Positions 60,419-64,000 of a DNA stretch of 64,000 nt are shown here, piece by piece. A program made the translations under genes and the position numbers. Origin of the DNA: Brevibacillus reuszeri. Its GTDB lineage: Bacteria > Bacillota > Bacilli > Brevibacillales > Brevibacillaceae. The notes below the pieces were generated by a model that made no database searches, had not been told where the DNA came from, and worked only from the letters and a program-made list of their open reading frames with translations. The DNA is taken from positions 558,001 through 622,000 of the forward strand of contig NZ_BEXF01000001.1 in the NCBI RefSeq assembly GCF_002897295.1, written 5' to 3'. The first letter of the stretch is position 1. Every line of letters begins with the position of its first letter.

Positions 60419-61204
60419 ATGGCCGTCATTACAGAAACCGCATTGCGGGCCATGCTGCGAACAGGGGTCCCCAATCCCTTTCTGGTTCGTGCAGAGGACA
60501 AATTTACCCCGGCTGCAACCGATTTTTTAAAGGGGAGAGGGATTCGCATAGAAGTGTTGGAAGCGGACGGTGTTTTTTCTGACGGAGAAGAGGATGGGGC
60601 TGGGCAGACCATTCCGGTAGGGGTTTCTAATCGCCATATCCATTTGGCGCCAGAGGATGTAGAAAAGCTGTTTGGCGCAGGCTACAATCTGACTCCACTG
60701 CGTCCACTCTCCCAGCCTGGGCAGTTTGCCGCGACAGAAACAGTCACCTTGCTAGGACCAAAAGGCTTGATAAAAGGTGTGCGGATTTTGGGTCCGGCAC
60801 GGGGAGTAAGCCAGGTGGAGATCTCCAGGTCGGATGGCTTCTCGCTCGGGATTCATCCGCCAGTCAGGATGTCGGGCTCTTTGGAGGGGACCCCAGGTAT
60901 TACGCTGATTGGTCCAGACGGATGCGTCGTTCTGGAGGCAGGTGTCATCGTGGCCAAAAGCCATGTGCACATGTCTGATGCGGATGCCAGGGCCTTTCAC
61001 GTCCAGGAGGGCGACAGCCTGATGCTGCAATCCATCGGGGAAAGGACCATTATTTTCCCGGATGTGACTGTGCGGGTCAGCCCGCGGTATGCGCTGGATT
61101 TTCATATGGATCTCGATGAGGCCAATGCGGCAAGTCTCAAAACAGGTGACCAGGTACGCTTGTTTGGGAAAAATGGCATGCCTATTTCCTCGGCAGGGAG
61201 GTGA
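60419..61204 (+). CDS. pduL: PduL-type phosphate acyltransferase with extra N-terminal domain
   Basis: A 261-residue phosphotransacylase turning acetyl-CoA and phosphate into acetyl phosphate and CoA. The PduL metal-binding histidines are H73/H75 (SNRHIHLAPED) and H182/H184 (KSHVHMSDADA). The usual length is about 210 residues. The additional ~60 N-terminal residues (MAVITETALRAMLRTGVP, FTPAATDFLKGRGIRIEV) resemble short cargo-type modules and are similar to the C-terminus of the next protein. It replaces Pta inside the compartment and regenerates CoA. Confidence 0.92.
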   Translation: MAVITETALRAMLRTGVPNPFLVRAEDKFTPAATDFLKGRGIRIEVLEADGVFSDGEEDGAGQTIPVGVSNRHIHLAPEDVEKLFGAGYNLTPLRPLSQPGQFAATETVTLLGPKGLIKGVRILGPARGVSQVEISRSDGFSLGIHPPVRMSGSLEGTPGITLIGPDGCVVLEAGVIVAKSHVHMSDADARAFHVQEGDSLMLQSIGERTIIFPDVTVRVSPRYALDFHMDLDEANAASLKTGDQVRLFGKNGMPISSAGR

Positions 61205-61208
61205 TAGA

Positions 61209-62012
61209 ATGGACGTCAGGCAAATGATAGAATCGATTACGCGGGAAATTTTGCAGTCGATGAAGCCAGACGCGGTGCAGGATAAACAGGAAAAATGGTT
61301 GTATATCTTTTGTGACAGCAAGGCGCATGAATCGTTTGAGGACCAGTTTATTGCCTTGCAAAATAACGGGATCTGCCATGACCTTTTATTTCTGGACGGG
61401 GAAACGTCCTCGTGGCTCGGGATGCATCGCATCGAATGTGGAGGGGCTGGCAAGATCATCACTGCGGATGAATACGCTCCTGTTCCTTTGGAGGCGCCCA
61501 AAGAGTATGACGGCGTCATCATTCCGGAAATCGATTTGGATAACGCAGCCCGCATAGCAGCAGGTCTGAAAGGTACAATCAAGGCGGAGATCGTCTTTTC
61601 AGCACTTGTGCTAGGAAAACCTGTCCTCGTAAGTAGGGATGTACCGGGAATCAAGCGAGCCGACCGGCGAACGCTAAAAAAATTAACACTTCCGAAGCCG
61701 TATCAGCAGCTCTTCTTGCAGCATGTTCAAGTCATGAAGGAGCTGGGAGTAGAGTTCTACCCGCAAAAAGAGCTTGCTGATGCTGTCATACGCAAGAGCA
61801 GGGCAAAAAAGCAGCAAGAGACAACGGGCTCGTCGGGTGGAGTCGTGGGGGCGCAACCAGCCCAAACAGCCAAGCTTCTGACTGCTGAGTGGGTCAAAGC
61901 GCAAGCAGAATTCCCGGATGCGGGGCTTGTCCTGCGACAGGGAACCATTCTCTCTCCGCTGGCAAAGGATATGCTGAAGGAAAAAGGAATCGCGATCCAC
62001 TACGAACGGTAA
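61209..62012 (+). CDS. BMC-associated flavoprotein-like protein with putative encapsulation helices
   Basis: A 267-residue protein. The N-terminus (MDVRQMIESITREILQSMKP) is an amphipathic helix like encapsulation peptides. The middle (about 28-195) is Rossmann-like with DLDNAARIAAGLKGTIKAEIVFSALVLGKPVLVSRDV, resembling HFCD/flavoprotein-family phrases found in microcompartment operons. The C-terminal ~45 residues (LTAEWVKAQ, ILSPLAKDMLKEKGIAIHY) resemble the extra N-terminal module of the PduL-like protein. Whether it binds FMN cannot be told. ATG 61209 follows GGGAGGTGA. Its role could be redox recycling of NADH in the lumen (inference). Confidence 0.7.
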   Translation: MDVRQMIESITREILQSMKPDAVQDKQEKWLYIFCDSKAHESFEDQFIALQNNGICHDLLFLDGETSSWLGMHRIECGGAGKIITADEYAPVPLEAPKEYDGVIIPEIDLDNAARIAAGLKGTIKAEIVFSALVLGKPVLVSRDVPGIKRADRRTLKKLTLPKPYQQLFLQHVQVMKELGVEFYPQKELADAVIRKSRAKKQQETTGSSGGVVGAQPAQTAKLLTAEWVKAQAEFPDAGLVLRQGTILSPLAKDMLKEKGIAIHYER

Positions 62013-62024
62013 AGGGGGAGCGCC

Positions 62025-62300
62025 ATGTTTTTGGGAAAAGTGATCGGCAGTGTCTGGTCCACACAAAAAGAGGATGGCATGGAGAATCTAAAGCTGTTGG
62101 TTGTCCAGCCGATTGACTGGAACGAAAAGGAAGGTGGACACACGGTGATTGCAGCAGACCGCATCGGGGCGGGCTTTGGCGAAAAGGTCATCGTTTCGAG
62201 CGGCACTCCTGCGCGGATCATTTTTCACAACAAGATGGTCCCCATCGACGCCGTCATCGTTGGGATCGTGGATTCTTATGAAGTAACTCAAGAAGAATAG
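62025..62300 (+). CDS. eutN: BMC-P pentameric vertex protein (EutN/CcmL family)
   Basis: A 91-residue vertex protein that closes the twelve corners of a microcompartment. It begins MFLGKVIGSVWSTQK, has VVQPIDWN, and the IAADRIGAGFGEKVIVSSGTPAR motif, all diagnostic of EutN/CcmL/PduN. It is the last BMC gene, 12 bp after the flavoprotein-like gene, and is followed by a weak terminator at 62311. It supplies the only pentamer in the operon. Confidence 0.93.
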   Translation: MFLGKVIGSVWSTQKEDGMENLKLLVVQPIDWNEKEGGHTVIAADRIGAGFGEKVIVSSGTPARIIFHNKMVPIDAVIVGIVDSYEVTQEE

Positions 62301-62310
62301 ACAGGCTGTA

Positions 62311-62339
62311 GGTGTGGTCGATTTAGACTGCACCTTTTG
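62311..62339 (+). terminator. Weak terminator after the BMC operon
   Basis: AGGTG and CACCT, with inner GTC/GAC, form an interrupted stem, followed by TTTT. Confidence 0.55.
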
Positions 62340-62367
62340 CCATTTATAAAAAGAGAGCTGGGAGAGT

Positions 62368-63234
62368 ATGTCCACCACCATTTTACTGATTCTGTTATTT
62401 GCAGCGGTATGCCATGCGATTTGGAATGCCCTGTCCAAGAAGATCGAGGAGCGAGACGCCTTTTTTACCCTGATTTTAGGGGCATCAGTCATTTTGTACT
62501 TTCCACTTGCCGTGTACCTGTGGCAGACCTCCTCGTTTCCGCCGGGTGCGATCAAATGGCTGTTGCTTAGCACTTGCTCGGAGGTTTTGTATTTTGTAGC
62601 TTTGGGTAAGGCTTATCAGACGAATAATTTGAGCTATGCGTATCCGATTTTGCGCGGTACAGCTCCTATTGTGACTACAATTATAAGCACACTGTTCATC
62701 GGCACGGCGATTGCCTGGACTGGATTTGTTGGCATTTTAGTCATTGTAGCGGGTGTTGTCTTCATGAATCAGCGCACCTTTTCGTTTCGAGAGCTCAGTC
62801 ATATCGTCAAGGATTGGGGCAATATGAAGTGGGTGTTTTTAGCGGGGAGCTTCTCAGCGTGCAGCAGCATAGTCGATGGCATGGGAGCATCCATGATGTC
62901 GGGTCTGCTGTTCAAATATTTCGTGTTCTTCGGAATGTTTGCAGGAAAGTGGATGATTGACCGCAGAGCAGAGATAAAGGTATCTTACGTTGCGCTGCTC
63001 AAACGCTATCCGTGGCATACATTGGCGGGGGGACTCTTCGTCTTCGTTTCCAATTCTCTGGCTGTGTACGCCATGCAAACAACGCCGGTTACCTATGTCG
63101 CCTCTGTGCGAGAAATCAGCATCGTGTTTGCGACCATTATTGGGGTAATCTGGCTCAAGGAAAAGGTCGGGGTCGTCAAATGGGTGTCGATCGGGATGAT
63201 TTTGTGTGGGGTCGTGATTAATAAACTGAGTTAG
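62368..63234 (+). CDS. DMT family (EamA) transporter
   Basis: A 288-residue polytopic protein with about ten membrane segments and two EamA repeats (VCHAIWNALSKK in the first; GGLFVFVSNSLAVYAMQTTPVTYVASVRE in the second). It is a drug/metabolite transporter of unknown substrate. It is in the same direction as the BMC operon, with a weak terminator in between, so read-through could add it to the same transcript. GAGAGCTGGGAGAG precedes the ATG. Confidence 0.88.
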   Translation: MSTTILLILLFAAVCHAIWNALSKKIEERDAFFTLILGASVILYFPLAVYLWQTSSFPPGAIKWLLLSTCSEVLYFVALGKAYQTNNLSYAYPILRGTAPIVTTIISTLFIGTAIAWTGFVGILVIVAGVVFMNQRTFSFRELSHIVKDWGNMKWVFLAGSFSACSSIVDGMGASMMSGLLFKYFVFFGMFAGKWMIDRRAEIKVSYVALLKRYPWHTLAGGLFVFVSNSLAVYAMQTTPVTYVASVREISIVFATIIGVIWLKEKVGVVKWVSIGMILCGVVINKLS

Positions 63235-63276
63235 TCGAGGAAGATCAGCAAATGGGATTTGATAGCCCCAATAAGA

Positions 63277-63318
63277 AGCGGTAGTCTAGGACATTATTTT
63301 TCGTCCTAGGTTACCGCT
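63277..63318. repeat. Long hairpin after the DMT transporter
   Basis: AGCGGTA-GT-CTAGGAC and GTCCTAG-GT-TACCGCT are matching arms of a 14-bp interrupted stem around a 10-nt loop. There is no T-run, so it could be a terminator of weak type or a protein-binding site. Confidence 0.65.
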
Positions 63319-63394
63319 GTTTACTAGGCGGAAAGCCGTTTCAACCCTGTTTCGTTTCTCATACGATACAAGAATACAGGGGAGGTGAGCTTCT

Positions 63395-63859
63395 ATGGCA
63401 AATAACCGAACGCTTTGTGAGCAATTTTCAAAGATACTAAGGGGCAGGCCAAGTTTTGCTGGCGGAAAATGCGTAGCAACCATAAGCCGAGATGAAATAA
63501 AAGCAATTATTTTAGGGAAAAGATTTCGAGTAACGTCTTCTTTTTCATTCGAATCCGTAAATAGGAAAACAGGCAGAGAACTTTGTCTGGCGCGAGCAGC
63601 ATTCTTGCAAAAAGAAGTGAATCGATTTATTTCGGTAATAAGAAAACAAGGGATAAAGGTGTCCTCTGTTCGTAACGAATGGCTCTTGGATCAACCGCGA
63701 TTGATCTATATAAATATAGAAGCTGTTGATCGACCTCTCGCTTTTGCCAGAAAAGTCAGGCGAGCTTTGGATGCGATAGGCCGCTTCGCTTATAAACCGG
63801 AAGGACCCGTAAGCGTACAGCATTACGAGTTCTTCCGGTTTTTTTGCATGTCAGGATAG
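63395..63859 (+). CDS. DUF1259-like protein (LppY/LpqO family)
   Basis: A 154-residue single-module protein. Phrases such as CVATISRDEIKAIILGKRF, RAAFLQKEVNRFISVIRKQGIKVSSVRNEWL and RLIYINIEAVDRPLAFARKVRRALDAI fit the LppY/DUF1259 family seen in Bacilli. Function is unknown. GGGGAGGTGAG precedes the ATG. Its 3' end is unusual: the last ~20 codons contain a long terminator hairpin, and the stop overlaps the convergent membrane-protein gene by 9 bp. The final residues may therefore be frame noise, though no earlier stop exists. Confidence 0.72.
   Translation: MANNRTLCEQFSKILRGRPSFAGGKCVATISRDEIKAIILGKRFRVTSSFSFESVNRKTGRELCLARAAFLQKEVNRFISVIRKQGIKVSSVRNEWLLDQPRLIYINIEAVDRPLAFARKVRRALDAIGRFAYKPEGPVSVQHYEFFRFFCMSG
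63794..63845. terminator. Terminator inside the 3' end of the DUF1259-like gene
   Basis: AAACCGGAAG and CTTCCGGTTT, with an inner CGTAA/TTACG, form a strong stem followed by T's. It lies within the coding sequence, before the stop codon, and also downstream of the convergent gene. Confidence 0.8.
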
Positions 63860-64000
63860 ACCGAGTACCAGTGCCAGCAAGACTGCTGATACGCCTCCTG
63901 CAAGTGAGCCTGTAACATTGACGGCATCGTTGTTCCAGCCGGAGCGGCCACGTATCCGCATGGCTGGCATTCCACAATGACGGGCTTGCTCGATTTCACG
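63851..64000 (-). CDS. C-terminal end of a membrane protein (truncated by window end)
   Basis: On the minus strand a frame is open from the window end to TGA at 63851-63853, giving about 49 residues with a hydrophobic tail VTGSLAGGVSAVLLALVLGLS and a preceding polar stretch (MRIRGRSGWNNDAVN). It probably is the last membrane segment of a polytopic protein. No family can be named from this piece. Confidence 0.5.
   Translation of the reverse strand, partial: REIEQARHCGMPAMRIRGRSGWNNDAVNVTGSLAGGVSAVLLALVLGLS

Noticed and set aside
60752-61654. 300-codon open frame on the minus strand
   Set aside because: It lies entirely opposite the pduL-like and flavoprotein-like genes, whose family motifs and ribosome sites are clear; it is a shadow frame.
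1-64000. tRNA, rRNA, CRISPR arrays, prophage, or complete insertion sequences
   Set aside because: No clover-leaf-type genes, spaced direct repeats, phage structural genes or transposases were seen in reading the window.

Overview
The window looks like chromosome from a spore-former-type Bacilli bacterium, most likely Brevibacillus or a close Paenibacillaceae relative. This rests on strong AGGAGG-type ribosome binding sites, many GTG/TTG starts, intrinsic terminators, a SigY-type ECF operon, a TagO/WecA-type transferase, a KapD-type exonuclease and lipoproteins with Gram-positive lipoboxes. The genus is inferred from gene content, not from a search. I saw no rRNA, tRNA, CRISPR array, insertion sequence or prophage.

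Region 1 (1-11.6 kb): tail of an MFS transporter; a WYL regulator divergent from a short-chain dehydrogenase, with a perfect palindrome between them; a minus-strand operon of iron-dependent alcohol dehydrogenase, sensor kinase, sigma-54 response regulator and BenE-type transporter. It faces a zinc alcohol dehydrogenase that has a textbook sigma-54 promoter. Then come a GGDEF-like/winged-helix regulator and a dipeptide-epimerase gene preceded by a short leader ORF.

Region 2 (11.6-41.8 kb): mostly ordinary metabolic and regulatory genes. They include an M20 amidohydrolase/DUF3311/sodium-solute symporter operon, an unusual MerR protein, a MalT-like regulator, CapA, MocR, a YezD/DUF2325 pair, a second sigma-54 promoter driving a peptide-binding lipoprotein and two beta-lactamase-fold hydrolases, a RidA/YheO/dipeptidase/S15 hydrolase operon, KapD, GNAT enzymes, TagO and a TetR-controlled membrane protein.

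Region 3 (41.8-49.0 kb): a 745-bp gene-free stretch holding a ~210-nt nested inverted repeat, then an ABC importer operon that also encodes an alkaline-phosphatase-superfamily hydrolase, a DeoR regulator and a PHP phosphoesterase. Uptake and hydrolysis of an organophosphorus compound is the likely role. A SigY operon with a CPBP protease lies on the opposite strand (49.05-50.9 kb).

Region 4 (51.0-62.3 kb), the most interesting part: a complete 2-aminoethylphosphonate (AEP) operon (binding protein, ATPase, fused double permease, PhnX, PhnW, DeoR regulator) runs directly into a minimal bacterial microcompartment (BMC) operon. The BMC operon has three BMC-H shell proteins, a BMC-P vertex protein, an acetylating aldehyde dehydrogenase with a C-terminal encapsulation peptide, a PduL phosphotransacylase and a flavoprotein-like protein. 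PhnW and PhnX turn AEP into acetaldehyde and phosphate, and the BMC enzymes turn acetaldehyde into acetyl-CoA and acetyl phosphate. No diol dehydratase, ethanolamine lyase, glycyl-radical enzyme or BMC-T shell gene is present. A composite A-rich motif is shared by the two promoter regions. I infer a phosphonate-fed, acetaldehyde-sequestering microcompartment. A DMT transporter, a DUF1259-like protein and the tail of a membrane protein finish the window.
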